NCBI GenBank assembly: GCA_941918925.1
Contig: OW799234.1
Span: 122,349,395 to 122,413,394, forward strand
Direction: 5' to 3'
DNA length: 64,000 nucleotides
DNA from: Phyto melanocephala
Lineage: Eukaryota > Arthropoda > Insecta > Diptera > Rhinophoridae
The notes beneath the pieces are model-generated. The model was given only the letters and a program-made list of their open reading frames with translations, made no database searches and was not told the DNA's origin. Of this stretch, positions 1 through 12,703 are shown piece after piece; positions within the stretch are counted from its first letter, which is position 1; each line of letters starts with the position of its first letter. Both the position numbers and the translations under genes were made by a program.

Positions 1-45
1 TTAAACTTTAATAAAACTACATAATTTTTTTAATATAATCACCAG

Positions 46-2605
46 ATACACTAAAGGCATTGATATGTGGAGTTTAGGCTGCATATTAGCTGAAATGATA
101 CGAGGCAAGCCAATATTTCAAGGAAGCAGTACCATTAATCAGGTTTAATTCAAAAAAAGTTTATGTATATTTAAAAAATATATAATTAAACGTCTTGTTT
201 TGAAGATTGAAAAAATTGTTTATACTCTACCGGATATAACGGAGCACGATATTCGTTCTGTGGGAGCAGGATTTGGCTCTGTTTTATTGAATAAGCAAGT
301 TTTAAAAGAAAAGTTAGTTTTCTTAGTTTTAGATTTTCTTCTTAAGAACTTTATTAAAACTATTTTTTTGTTATTATTTTTAAGGAAAACAAACCTAAAT
401 GAGCTATTAAGTGGCGCTTCAGGCGATGCATTAGATTTAGTAAAATCTTTGCTAGTATTAGACCCCATGGGACGTCTAACAGCCAATCAAGCATTAAATC
501 ATTCTTATGTTGAGAAGTAAGTTATTATTCAAATATTAATGAAAAGTAAAATCAGATATAACTATGCTTTTCAGTTAGTCAATTTGTATCGTGATGTTAC
601 AAATCAGCAGACAAAATACGTTACATAAACAATGCGTGTTACTGTTTATTTAAAATGTATAGTAACTTTCAGTGAAAATATAAAATAGATTTTTACGGAG
701 AGAACATAATTCTTTGGACATATTGTTAAAGAGTAAAAGAGACAACACTACGTTTTGACTAAAAACCACATACATTTTAACAATACTGAGAGCTGTAAAG
801 TAAAACAAATCTACTAACTGAACCATTAATCTTGGTAAAAAATACATAAAAAGGCACGATTCCGAGTGAAATGGTTTTGAAGGTTTTCATTTGACTAATA
901 TACAAGGTGTCCTATTGTTAAAATGTCACAATTTTTTTTATATTTAAAAAAAAAAATCAACAAATCTTACAATAAATTTTCAGTCATTTTGAAATTTTCG
1001 GGAAACTAAGATTCTATGATTATACGACACTTAGGACTTCTTGTGAATACACCAACTATGTATTTTTTCAACAACTTTTTCAAAGTCGAATATTTGAAAA
1101 CGAATTCAATTTTAATTCTTTAAGTAAAGGATATTGACGTATTTTGCAATTAATTTTTTATTTTTTTAACATTGAAAGATAATAATAATAATCGTTATTA
1201 TTTAATTCGTAACTTAATTTATTTACTACATATTTTCCCAATAGATTTCGAAATTCCATACCGGAACTAGAATTGAGTGTTGATATATTACCACCCATTC
1301 GAGACGATGTACGCCTGACGGTGCCTGAATACAGATCAAAACTATATGAAATGGTACAAGCGCAAGGAGAAAAATATAAATCAATTGATAACAACAAAAA
1401 TTCAATAAATACAATAAAAACCAGGTAATGAGTTATTAAAATGAAACAAAATCTTACCATTACCTTCATAGCATTTTTTTTTTTTAATTCTTACCAACAG
1501 AGAACATAAAACATTACAAAACTTATACGAAAAGTCTGAACAGAAAAAAATACCTAGAGCACATCAGTCTAACACAAATACTATAGAAGACAATCTGCAA
1601 CAAAATGATAACAACGTAAATACCATCATCAATAAGGCTTTGAAAAAGACAACGACATTAGTAAAAAAGAAAAACTCGAAAAGTTCTAATAATACGATTG
1701 GAGATTCGTTAAATAGTGATTCTAAATATCATATAAAGGATGATAAGTATTTCCAGCGCAGTAAATCGTATGGACATCAGCAGTTGCCAGACACTGGTAC
1801 TATTACGGCTGTAGATGATGTGAACAATAGAAGATTTTCCATCAATGAGCTGAGTTTTGATAAGCAAAAGTCCAATATGGAATCTTTTAAAAATAGTCAT
1901 AACACAAAACGTTTGCATCGTAGTGCAATAGCTTTATATAAAAGCGAAAATGATAAGAACAGTAAAATGGAACAAAATTCTCAACACACACCCCCACCTA
2001 CGTTAAAAAGTTTTATACGCCAAACAAAATCGGAAGTAATACCATTAAATAATGGACCAAACAATGAATGCTCCGAAATTGAAGAACGACTTTGCTATGA
2101 GAGACGTTTAAAGAAATTGGAGAAAGAAGTCGAACGTTATAAAAATGAAGTAAAAAGTTTTTGTCGTGAAACCTTTAGAAATTCTCAACAATCACAATAT
2201 ATTAGCAATGAGGATAAAAAAATTGGTAAAAATGATAACTTTAAAAGGACACCAAAATATCTGAACACAACTAGTAGTGCTAGTACTCCCATTAAAACCA
2301 TTTACTTTCAACTGCTTACAAAAGGTCAACATCACGACTACCATAAATCGGATTTAGATTTGTCCGGTAAAAGTGGAAACGGTAGCAGCAGTAGTGATCA
2401 TTTTCGTAACTCATATAATTCAAACTCATGCTCTGGTCGCAGCAAATCGAACTCAACAAATGATCATCAGTACAATAAATTCTGTAATAACAATATACAA
2501 AGTTATCAGCTACAAGATTATCATCAAACTCAACAACAGTATCGCCAAATGACACAAAAACATCAATATCAACATCGTTGTCGTCCTATATCGAAATTTG
2601 TTTAA
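46..2605 (+). CDS. Erk7: MAPK15/Erk7-type protein kinase, 3' part (5' end outside window)
   Basis: This is the C-terminal part of an atypical MAP kinase of the ERK7/MAPK15 family, which acts in ciliogenesis and secretion/starvation signalling (family knowledge). I read five exons: 46-142, 206-312, 385-516, 1245-1424 and 1501-2605. All junctions are GT-AG and the frame stays open. The first exon encodes kinase subdomain IX ([12 protein letters not shown], then [13 protein letters not shown]). Exons 2-3 give the end of the kinase lobe, including [22 protein letters not shown], which matches the MAPK15 'LLVFxPxxRLxAxQAL' region. Exon 4 begins the tail ([17 protein letters not shown]). The last exon codes about 370 residues of low-complexity Asn/Ser/Gln/Lys-rich tail, as expected for the long disordered C-terminus of fly Erk7. 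The exon 2 donor at 312 was chosen because it is the only one that keeps frame with the 385 acceptor. The ATP-binding and activation-loop exons lie outside the window. Confidence 0.85.
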
Positions 2606-2797
2606 CATAATTGCAAATTAAAACTTATGAGTCAAATAGAACTGAAATACGTTTTTATTATTATATAAAATTTTAGAAAGTAAACCAATTGAATTAGTAA
2701 AAAAAAAAGATTTTCTAAGTACATACAAATTATATTTTACAATCGAACCGCCTAAATTTATTATATTGTTGTTTAAAATACTGAAAATAATATAAAA

Positions 2798-3310
2798 ACA
2801 AGTAAGAGTGCTATATTCGGCTATGCCGAATCTGATAATACCCTTCACCATCATGTATATAGATATAATCCCACATCATAGCTTAACCTATATTTCATGT
2901 TATACGTCAGTTTTCATTATTATTTCCGACGCCATCCTTTATTTAAAATTTTTACGTAGTTATCTGCGTTCTACAATTCAAGACCTTTCATTTGATACCC
3001 ATATCAATACCAGATTTGACCCATATATAAATTTATTGTCGGCCATTTTGTAGTGGCGGCCAACATGAATTTAATTTTTTTTATAGTACTTATATTGCGC
3101 TAGTTAAGTCCTTTCAGATAATTCTCGATTGTCTAGAATTTGAAAAACTTGATTTTCGTTTGTAAATTTTTTAAATATATATTTAAAAGAAAAACTTTTT
3201 GCCTATAACTTTACCGATTAGAGCCCGCTTTATGCAAAATTTTTCACGAATATCTCAAGAGGCATATTATATCTATAAATAGTAGCAAAGGTACCCTATA
3301 AATTATTCTA
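2798..3310 (+). mobile_element. Old, diverged copy of the dispersed hairpin-ended element (left part)
   Basis: It starts with AACAAGTAAGAGTGCTATA followed by the stem-loop ATTCGGC-tat-GCCGAAT and a TACCCTTCAC block, as in the younger copies. The interior differs from the young copies: it holds a motif reading roughly GTCGGCCATTTTGTAGTGGC at 3038-3057. That motif recurs in reverse at 38370-38395, so this belongs to an older subfamily. The right end is missing or too diverged to place. Confidence 0.7.
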
Positions 3311-3699
3311 TGTCTGAAAATTTTTAAGAAGAATTTTTCATGAAAGTAATATATTTCATTGAATTTTTTTTTTTTATAATACGTATACAGAAATACATTA
3401 AAGTGCTTTCGTGTGTAAATGTAGGGTTATGTAATACCTCATAAAAAACAAACTTTCTGCCTTCGCATTCAAACGTACTAAGAATAATTTTAACCGTAGT
3501 AACTACAACAGGGATAATAGAACTATTTTCCTCATAAAGACATCTCCCAAGCAAGAATTTATAAACCTACTCTCTAATATTTAAGTTATTCATCTTATTA
3601 GGAATTCTCAGCTCTGTAAAAGCTGCCCTAATCGCCTCTATTCTAACATTGTTTAAGGCTCCGTCTACATCTAAGATAATCAATAGCATATATTTTCTA

Positions 3700-4325
3700 T
3701 CAATCAAGCTTAAATTTAATTTTTATTTTATTATTTAGTTCGGCAAAAGGAGCCGAAAAACTCTTCTATCTGAAAAGCAGCTCGTAAAGTTATATGCTCT
3801 GATTTATTTCTGCGCAGAGCCAAAGCTTTACGAAAAAATCGAGGCTAAATTTTATTTGAAAAATTATGAAACTTATGTATATACTGCAGACTTTCCACAA
3901 CTTTCGCGTCAATATTTGTATATGGCTGATGGACACGATAATGTTTAAGAACAATATCGGACAAAAAACAAACGAAACTCCCCAAGAAGTTTCTTGTGTA
4001 GCAAGCCATTTGCAGTTGTGGCAAAAGAAGCCAATCATTTGTGCCATCAGCACAGAAATATATTACACGAAGTACAACAAAAACGGTTTTTATCTTTTTT
4101 TTTTAAAGGCCTTTGAGTGGTCAATTTTGTACAACTGGAGACAAATCCACCAAACAGTCCTGACTTTCGGCCTGTGGAAAGGTATTAAGATCTTGTAAAA
4201 AAAGAATTAAAGAACACAGGAAAGTTATCCCAGGACATGTCCGAGAACTACCATGTCAAAAAAGTTAAATCTTTAATGGGAGGATTACCAGAAAAAAGGA
4301 ATAATTTTATAAATACCAAATAATA
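3700..4325 (+). pseudogene. Decayed Tc1/mariner-like transposase (C-terminal part)
   Basis: Three frames together give recognisable transposase C-terminal sequence. The clearest piece, around 4125-4310, reads F-V-Q-L-E-T-NPPNSPDFRPVERY, a stop, then DLVKKELKNTGKLSQD. NPPN-x-P-x-x-RPVE-x-(Y/F)W is the region around the last catalytic acidic residue in the DD37-39D side of the Tc1/mariner superfamily; the Trp codon position is now a stop. Frameshifts and stops occur upstream, near 3900-4090. It is not functional. The family call comes from motif recognition only. Confidence 0.6.
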
Positions 4326-6228
4326 TGCCAACATTATAATGTTTAATGAATTTGTACAATATTTAAATAAATTTACGTATTTTTGAGAATTTTTATATTG
4401 AACGGTTTAAGTTTTATTTACCTTAAACAAGTAGTAAAAGTTTTTTCTGGCTCACTCTTTATAAACATGTTTATTCTTTTTTAGAACTACTGGACTGATT
4501 TTATTTATTTTTTCCCCTAAATATTTGCTTCATTATATATAGGGTACTTTTGGGCTCCGTGAGATGGTGCTGTGGTTTTCAAAAAATTCCATATTTATGT
4601 TGTAGACTGCATTGTGGCCCTGATTCAGCTGCACTATTTATAGAATTCTTTTATAGATCAGTTTTAATAAATTTTTTTAAATTTTAAAGTAACTTTCTTT
4701 TTGAACTTTGTACTTGGCAGGAGGCTTTTAAAACTTGGAATAACCGATATATCACTCTAATTTGTTTAAACAAAAAAAAAAAGATTTGTTCCTAACAATT
4801 GAATAATATTTTTAGTTTTATGGTTTTTGGTAAAGACAAACATTAAAACAAGTTTTATTGATTTTATATTATTTATTTTTCATATTTTATTAATTTTTAT
4901 AAAATACTTAGCAATCACTAAGTATAAATTATCTGCCGTATGCTTAATAATAAAATAAATAGTAATAATTTTTATACATACGACAATATATTTTTAATTA
5001 CATGCACACATAATTACTTTTATTAAGTTTTAACCAAGGCGTACATATTTATTCATCAGGTAATTGCATTTCCAAGAATATTTGTTGTTTTAATTTCTTT
5101 TTGTAAATAAGGAAAGAGAAAATTAGTTTTTTATTTATACACTGATAGCTGAAGAAAGAGAATCCAACGAATCAAGACTACCTGATGAATAAATAAGCCT
5201 TGATTTTGATTATACTTAAAGCCAAATAGTAACCTTAATACACACGACGTATATATTGTACGTATTAGGGATGGATAAAAAAAAGTTAACAGTATCGACA
5301 TTTTTATCAGACATATACACATTCATATGTAATCCAAAAAATATTTTAAAATCTTTTTTTTAACTTTATATAGAAATTTAATAATTATCAACATAAGAAT
5401 AATCTTCCTGTTTTGTAGGATAAATCCATTGTCTTATATTATCTGCAAGTAGATTTATTAAATGGGTCCAATATAAGAAAGATCTCTTATTTTATATGTT
5501 TATTTAATTGGAAATTTGCGAATTATTTTTAAGCAAGTAACAAAATTTACATTAAAAAAATATCGAATTTTTTTTGTCCAACCCTAGTACGTATTTATCT
5601 TCTATAAATTTATTTTGATCGATTCATGACCTAATAGCCACAAATCCTTAATATTATGTTACATTCATTAAATCTATTGACTTAAATATTAGTTAATATG
5701 ATTAAAGTTTACTGCAACGAGAAAATGCACTTTTTTAATTTGCAAAAGACTAGATATCGTTTTATAAATAGTTAATATTGCTTAGGAATGATATCAATAT
5801 TTTAAACTAAAAAAGGTTTATTTGATAAATATTAAAGCTATAACAAGTTTTCGAAGATATTTTTTTTCGACAAAAGCAAAAAAAAACGAGTCAAAATAAT
5901 AGCACTATTTACAATTATATTTTTATACATATATTTCATATATATATATTTATACATATTTATATGATATATTTCAAAAACAATTGCATATTTTTTGTTC
6001 TCCCAGACTGACACAGACAGACTGTCTTTTAGCTATGATCGATTATACAAATTTGTGCGGTCAATATAGCAACACCAGTTAGCTTATGCTTAATAATTTT
6101 AAAAATTAAAAAAAAATGAAGAACGGAGGTATTAAGTTTTCAATTTAACTTTGTAATATTTACTAAAGTTTTCGGATTAAATATATAGCAATAGGATGCT
6201 AAAAACACTCCACGATTAAAATAGTTAT
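4326..6228. other. AT-rich intergenic stretch
   Basis: No coding region is supported here. The only structure seen is the inverted repeat pair at 5036-5203, listed separately. The rest is AT-rich sequence with homopolymer runs. Confidence 0.6.
5036..5203. repeat. Inverted repeat of the AAGGCGAATT-motif family
   Basis: The left arm (about 5036-5062: AAGGCGTACATATTTATTC, then ATCAGGTA) is matched in reverse complement by the right arm (about 5179-5202: TACCTGATGAATAAATAAG, then CCTT). The same motif occurs singly at 26647-26676 and in related forms at 12110, 37675-37870, 40990-41460 and 41935-41965, so it is one end of a dispersed non-coding repeat. Confidence 0.55.
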
Positions 6229-6560
6229 TTCATCAAGGTAAGCCATATTCCGAAATAAGAAAATTACTTAACTTAATGAGAGTGGAATCACATGCGAAAA
6301 AACGAATTTTGTCACGTCTAATGTTAAAGACTTTAGTTCGAATATGCAATAATGATACTTTTATGATAGCTACGGAACTCAAAAAAGCATTGGATATGCC
6401 GCCAAGTATGGAAACTATTTGCAGTAAACTGCAAAAAGCAATCTCAACTCTTGCAGTCTATGAAAAGTTCCACTACGATTGCCTTTGCAAAAGCATATGT
6501 AATTTGACCACTTGAAAAATTTTTATGAAAATAGAAAAAAAAGTCCTTTTTAATGATAAA
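6229..6560 (+). pseudogene. Decayed Tc1-like transposase (N-terminal DNA-binding part)
   Basis: The reading frame HQGKPYSEIRKLLNL is followed by KKRILSRLMLKTLVRICNND and a stretch ending in SMETICSKLQKA. This has the layout of the paired helix-turn-helix region of Tc1-type transposases (G-x-S-Y-x-E-I-x-x-L-L then R-x-I-x-R-x-x-x-x-N then S-x-x-T-I-x-x-x-L). After a frameshift near 6445 the sequence continues as PLRLPLQKHM, a stop, then FDHLKNFYENRKK, resembling the 'KPLLTxxHxxxRLxFA' step. The catalytic core is absent. It is a different copy from the one at 3700-4325. Confidence 0.55.
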
Positions 6561-7075
6561 GGTTTCAGATTTTTTGTCCGATGACTACCTTGGAACAAAT
6601 TCAAGCCACAATTTACGTTTTAGGTTTAAAGCTTTTTAACTAAATATTTTTTGTTATTTTTTTAATCAGATAAAATCCACACTAATACTCCTGTTTTTAA
6701 AAAATTTATTTGAATCGCAATATCCTGCGCAATGGTTCATTTTTTTGATTAAGTCGTACTCTCCGGAATCTTCAGATATATATTCCAAGATTAACGTCTC
6801 TTTTGAAACGGTCATACATATATGCGAGTGGCAGAACTTTGAATTTTAATATAATACTTTTAAGAAATTGTAATATTTTATACAATTGAGATATTCTTTA
6901 ATTTATTTAAATTAATACTTTTATTTATTCTCTCTATATAGTTTATATTCATAAATACATGTGCTTGAATTATTATTGATATTATTAATGTTTTGTTTTT
7001 TGGTTTTTTGCTCATAGTGGTAAATCGTTTTTAACTATGTAGATATGACCCAATGTTCTCATTATTTTATTTATG

Positions 7076-7412
7076 TTTATTATTTTTTTTAATTTTTTTT
7101 AATTTTTTTTTATTTTTTTTTTTAATTTTTTTTTTTTTTTTTTGTTTTATATTTATTATATATATTTTAAATATTTTTTTTAAAATTTTTTTTTTAATTT
7201 TTTTTTTTAAATTTTTTTTTTTATTTTTTTTTAACATACATACGTAAATTTATAATTTTACAATGGGATGTTTTTATATATGTATGTTTTTTATATGTAT
7301 GTACGTATTTTATATGGGATGAATGGTGATACAAACTACTGTTATTGCATGACTACACGTTGTGAAGGGTATATAAGATTCGGCACGGCCGAATATAGCG
7401 CTCTTACTTGTT
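7076..7412 (-). mobile_element. Dispersed hairpin-ended element, truncated (left end plus T-tract)
   Basis: On the minus strand the element begins at 7412 with ACAAGTAAGAGCGCTATA and the ATTCGGC stem-loop. It continues through the CACAACGTGTAGTCATGCAA block and TACATA repeats and stops in the long poly-T/poly-A tract at 7076-7240. The GTCY-rich half is missing. The short open frame through the T-tract codes almost only Phe/Leu/Ile and is not a gene. Confidence 0.75.
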
Positions 7413-8480
7413 TTTTTTTATATATACGCTTCTCTACGATAGCCTGCCTACATTGTAAAAAATATGAAGATTATTTTTGGTTTTTGTTTTTGAGTTCGTT
7501 TAAGTTTTAAAAGTTTTTACTATTTTTTACTTGAATTTACTGTATTGTTTACGAACGCAATCCAGTAAAGTTCAGTAAAAAATAGTCAATAGTTTTAAGT
7601 AAACAAACGAACATAATAACAGGATAGCCAGTACCCTGAATATTTGTTGGTTTAATTTTGTAAGAAAAAAAGCTGAAAGTGTGGCAACATAAAAATTACG
7701 TTAATTTAACTAATTTTTTTTTTTTTTAAATAAGGATATAATGGCATCAATCTTATGCACCGATATGTACTTTTATCATAATTTGTGTATTTTTTCTCTT
7801 TACAAATAAAATATTGCATTATTACAGGGTGGGTTGTTATAGAGAGTTTGTTACAAAGGTCCAGATATGCTTCACCTGGTGTCATTGGTGCATAGAGAAT
7901 TACATCTTAAAGGGACTCTATTAACACCATATCTGTAGTTTTAAGTGAAGATAATGGCGGCAAGGAACTTAATTAGGCTAGGTGGGTAGGGATTGGGTAG
8001 AATACTTAATATCGAACTATATGGCCACTAATAATCCCTAAAAGGAATTGTTAATTGTCATCCGACTGATGAGTCAAAGATGGATATAGGCAGAGGGACA
8101 GCTGTCTATATCATGGAGAACATTAAATCTTACAGACTTTTCTGTTTTTCGCAAGTTTTTCTTTTTTTCCATATTCCTTTTTTCTTAATTTACCCCATTA
8201 CTAATAACTGCATTTTCTTCTAATTCTTTCTGTGCATTCTAAAATAACATTTTTTCGAAAATTAAAAAAAAACATTGAAAGCAATGTGTTTTTGTATTCA
8301 CTTTTTAATGGTCGGTTATTAAAACTTTTCTGTAAAAACAACCCGGTTTTCTTTTCAGTAGCGCAAACCTAGCTTGTACTGTAATTAAAATTGTTATAGT
8401 TAAGTTATTGCTTTGTAACCATCAAATTAAACCTTAATTATTTTACATACAAATGTTTATTTAAAGCAGTTAAAAAATCG
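7413..8480. other. Intergenic sequence upstream of the Ric8a 3' end
   Basis: No supported gene. From about 7830 to 8120 the composition is more balanced than the surroundings and has no long reading frame on either strand; it could be a fragment of an unrecognised repeat. An AATAAA polyadenylation signal for Ric8a (minus strand) lies at about 8456-8461. Confidence 0.5.
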
Positions 8481-8488
8481 TCACAACT

Positions 8489-10254
8489 TTAATCTTTACC
8501 TTTTTGTTGAACCTGTTGCTGTGGCAATTCCTGCTGTAATTGTAGTATATGATCAACCGGTTCCGGCTTGCCATCTTCGTTTATTCGACATGGTTTGATA
8601 ATGCCACCACGATGCAATTTATCTACTAGCTGTGCTAATTTCTCCGCTTCATATTCTTTTTGTTCTTCTGACATGTCTTCTAGAGTATTAGATGTCGTTG
8701 GCATATAACAACCTAAAACTGGATTAACTGAATGTTTAAGGTGTTTATACTCTTCAGTATCGCTATCTTCACTGTCCGAAGAATATTCACTGCAATCTGG
8801 CTTTCGACAATCCAACATACCAGCATTTGCGAATAAACCAGCCATATTGCCATAGCCAAAATATTTTATCAAACGACCAGGGTTTTTCTTGCAGCAAACA
8901 AGTAACAATTCATAAGACAAATTGCGTACTATCATATTAGGATTCATAAGAAGGCGACAGAGATAATTTCTCAATTCGTTACCCTCTTCAGGACGTTTAT
9001 AAACATCTTTAAGAGGTGGCAAGACTATGCTGCGAACATAGTGACGCATTGTTGCATTACTACTAACACATTTCACCAGAATTGTTAAAACTGGCTGAAC
9101 AAGTTCCTTATTCATAGAACTATTCTTCTCCAAGTCATCAAGGGCATAGAGAAGGAAGTTCAGTATAATATTCAAGGCGGTTACATTGCGATTTTCAAAA
9201 ATACAATTTTCTACGGAAGTCAATGACGACGTCGAGGGAACATCACACTTTAACATTAGTTCACTTAAGCAACTGCTGGAAATATTTGTTAGAAGATCGA
9301 TAGAATGGGAGACAACTTGACGTTCACGATCATTTTTCATGGATCCAAAGCGTAACAACAAATCGCGTACAACACTCGTCAGATGAAGACTCTGAATTTC
9401 ATTCTCACTGGGACTTTTATCTGTGCATGAGGTGATATTAAACATAACTTTCAGCATTTCAATAATGACATCTAGTTGCCCATCGGAAAACTCCTGTGTG
9501 TTGTGTAGCTTTTCGTCCATTAGCTCTGTCATATACGTCAATCCGTTAAGTTCAAATAGAACACGACTACGTACAGAGGTTTCTAGAGCTGTTATTAAGA
9601 ACAACAACTTCATATCAAACAGTTCGATTTTTTCGGGAACCTGTAAAGACGACGATAATCTTCGAAAAATTTTATCGGCCACATTTTCTCGCACGCATTG
9701 GCGTCGAATCTCTGCATTTTGAAAAACCAAATTACATAAACACTTTTGAGCCTCTACTTCTCGATTCAAATCACCCAGAACGTCCAATAATCTAACAGAA
9801 CGCGGTAACTCCTGTTCCACTAAGGTACTGCTCATTGTCAAACAGGCAATCTTAAGCAAACATTCAATGTCATCTTCTATGTTATAATTAGAAAGGCTTG
9901 CCTCATCGCGTGATAATATACGTATTGTATTTAAACACAATACGTGGTGTTCCTCCAAAGATTCGTCATTCAATATGTTGAAAACCGTTTTCCACAAAGT
10001 TAACCACAAGTCATTCTTATGAAATTTATCGAATTTAAAAAGGTTATCATTCTAGAAATAAATTTTTAGAATGCGGTTTGTTAATCTACATATGATTAAG
10101 ATTTTTTAATTAAATAATCATTTTTAATTTAAAATTTTTCCACCCTCGCTGGACTCGTTAACATTATACTTACTTCTTTATTGAATTGTTCTAATATTTT
10201 TGGAAATTTATCAACATCTTTTTGCTGTAATTGTTTTAACTGGTCAGCATTCAT
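8489..10254 (-). CDS. ric8a: Ric8a (synembryn), G-alpha chaperone and nucleotide exchange factor
   Basis: This gene encodes a cytosolic chaperone and non-receptor exchange factor for heterotrimeric G-alpha subunits, needed in flies for asymmetric division and gastrulation (family knowledge). There are two exons: 10174-10254 (starting MNADQLKQLQQKDVDKFP) and 8489-10051. They join after ...LEQFNKE to NDNLFKFDKFHKNDLW with a GTAAGT donor and CTAG acceptor. The total is 547 residues, close to the usual 530-570 for the family. The body is an armadillo/HEAT-like helical repeat protein. An acidic Ser/Glu-rich segment near residues 430-450 (SSDSEDSDTEEY) matches the phosphorylated acidic stretch seen in Ric-8 proteins. 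It ends in a Gln-rich tail. The start codon is the first Met and is preceded by an in-frame stop. Flanking sequence is repeat-derived on both sides. Confidence 0.93.
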
Positions 10255-10590
10255 ATTTAAAATGTTTTAATTAAATAATTATACACAAAATAAACACCTT
10301 TTCGCTTCGATTTTATTTAATAAACAAGAAAAAAATTATTTACGAGTTTTATGACAAGTGTTTTTAAGCCTGTGTCCACACATGCAACTAAAATTATTGA
10401 AAGAGGAAAAAATATTCTTTTTATCCCAGCAAAAAAATCTATGACAACAACGTGAATTTGCAGGGGTTCAACTGGTATCGAAGTGATTAAATTTAGGTGA
10501 AAACACTAATGATTTTACACAATTGATTGAAAAGTCTTAAAAATGTAATTTGCTTTGCACTACTTCTAATTTTTTTTTTTGCTGAGATAT
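10255..10590. promoter_or_regulatory. Ric8a upstream region, nothing specific seen
   Basis: This is the presumed 5' UTR and promoter of Ric8a, on the minus strand. No TATA box or other element could be assigned with confidence. Confidence 0.3.
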
Positions 10591-10591
10591 T

Positions 10592-11150
10592 TTACTCGTT
10601 CATGCCAAATCTATTAATTGCTCTCACTATTATGTATGTTTGTTTCAAAACGATTTGTTAGATATTCTTATCAATAATTTTTGGGACTATTGGTGTATTA
10701 AGCAAACTCAAAAATTAACTAGGAGCTTTAGTAATTGATATAATAAAATATATAGTTTCCAAAGTATTTTGGCCTATAAGTTTGCTGATTGTCCAACAAT
10801 ATTTATGAATAGCTCTGGAGACATTTTATATCTATGTACTTATATATGATAACAAACATGCCTATAAATTATTCTAAGGCTAAAAAAATTTAATGGCAAA
10901 AATATGTATATGAAAAAGCAGAGAATTTATAGGAAGAGTGTAGTGGATTTCAACAACGATTTATTTTGAATAATTTCAAAGTATTAAAACATCACATAGG
11001 TCCTTGCAGCATGTGGGGGTTCTAAAAGATAATTTCGACTAATATACAGACAAAAGAAAATATAATTCGTATATACTTTATATAGTCGGAATAAAATATT
11101 TTATAAATTACAAAACAAATTGACAAAGTTATAAAACCAAAATTGCATAA
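10592..11150 (+). mobile_element. Old, diverged copy of the dispersed element
   Basis: The left end is a degraded match (TACTCGTTCATGCCAAATC near 10592-10610). The right end at 11010-11150 still shows the order 'TTCTAAAAG..ATTTCGAC', 'CAGAC', 'TATATACTTTATATAGTCGG' and 'ACAAATTGACAAAG', which parallels the conserved right half of the young copies. The GTCY tract has decayed. Confidence 0.5.
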
Positions 11151-11351
11151 AGAGAATAACAACATAGCATGTTAACAACTACAAGCTTCTTCAAAATTGT
11201 TGCAATAATTTGCTAATATAGGCACAGACTTTTAAACAATATTGCCATATCAAAGTATGTAAGACAACTGTAACAGGGTACACTTATACAGGTAGGGGTG
11301 CCATCCCAGCTAATTATTTTTTTGTCCCAATGCTTGTCAAACTCAATATAT

Positions 11352-12074
11352 AACAAGTACCAGTGCTATATTCGGCCGTGCCGAATCTTATATACCCTTC
11401 ACAACGTGTAGTCATGCAATAACAATTGTTTGCATCACCATTCATCCCATATAAAATACGTGCTTACGTACACGTTAGAATAAATGTGGCATCCCAGCTG
11501 AGCCAAAAAAATTTTATTTTATTTTATTTAATATATTATTTATTTTTTATTATTTTTTTATATTTTTTTTAAATTTTTTTAAAAAATTTTTTTTTTAAAT
11601 TTTTTTAAAATTTTTTTTTGTAGTTTTTTTTTATTATTTTTTTCTGATTTTTAAAATTTTTTTTTTTGAATTTTTTTTGTATGGTATGTTTTTTACATGT
11701 ATGTATGTATGTTGTTGTTGTAATTGTGAAAAAAAACGAGGTGGTCGTGGTTTTTTGCTCATATCTCAGAAAGTTATGTGGCGATTGTGCTGAATTTCAA
11801 TAGCGATTCATTCCTGGATATTTCCAAGAGATTGATACCATATACAGATCAGAGAAACATATAGTTGCTTCTAAAAGTTGATTTCAACCAACACACGGAC
11901 AGACGGGCAGACGGATAGACGGACAGACGGTCAGGGCTTAATCGACTCCTCTATTCATAAGCTTTCAGAAAATATATACTTTATGGGGTCGGAAATGAAA
12001 ATTGTAGAAATTACAAACGGAATGACAAAGCTATATATACCCTTGTGCACCACAGGTGAAGGGTATAACAAAAA
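11352..12074 (+). mobile_element. Dispersed hairpin-ended element, complete copy (left arm of the hairpin)
   Basis: Order along the copy: left terminal stem-loop, CACAACGTGTAGTCATGCAA block, GGCATCCCAGCTGAGCC box, T-rich tract, GAGGTGGTCGTGG box, GACAGACGG-type GTCY tract, GGGGTCGGAAATGAAAATTG core, and right hairpin CCTTGTGCACCACAGGTGAAGG. There is no coding capacity. Confidence 0.8.
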
Positions 12075-12703
12075 GAAATTTTAGGGCCAAGAATAGTCAA
12101 CCTCCCAAGGCGAATTTATTTATCAGGTGGTGGTAATTCTGCTTTCGACTGTCGATGTGTCAAAAAACTACATGGTTTTTGTTTGTGTTTTTTTGCGCGG
12201 GAAGGAGTATTCTATGTAAACATAAATAATATTTGACAATTCAATCATCATTTTTGCAAATAAAAAAGTAGATCAGGGGTTCAATTCTCGTTCTGTGAAA
12301 CTGTGAAATGAAAAAGTTTTTGTATAGCAAAGGGTATGGTGGCACCATATGATATTGATACCCAGGGCATCAATTCTCGCTCTATGAAACTATGAAATGA
12401 AAAGTTTTTGTGTGTAATATCATATGGTGCCACCATACCCTTTGCTATGCAAAAACTTTTTCATTTCACAGTTTCACAGAACGAGAATTGAACCCCTGAT
12501 CTACTTTTTTATTTGCAAAAATGATGATTGAATTGTCAAATATTATTTATGTTTACATAGAATACTCCTTCCCGCGCAAAAAAACACAAACAAAAACCAT
12601 GTAGTTTTTTGACACATCGACAGTCGAAAGCAGAATTACCACCACCTGATAAATAAATTCGCCTTGGAAGGTTGACTATTCTTGGCCCTAAAATCTCTTT
12701 TTG

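Noticed and set aside
1158..1469. Antisense frames over MAPK15 exon 4 (minus strand)
   Set aside because: They are shadows of the spliced plus-strand exon, whose junctions and protein match are clear.
3866..4198. 110-codon frame as a host gene
   Set aside because: It is one of three frames needed to read a broken Tc1/mariner transposase; the transposase signature is in another frame.
7053..7247. 64-codon open frame, plus a similar minus-strand frame at 63760-63966
   Set aside because: They are translations of poly-T/poly-A tracts inside the dispersed element, almost all Phe, Leu, Ile or Lys.
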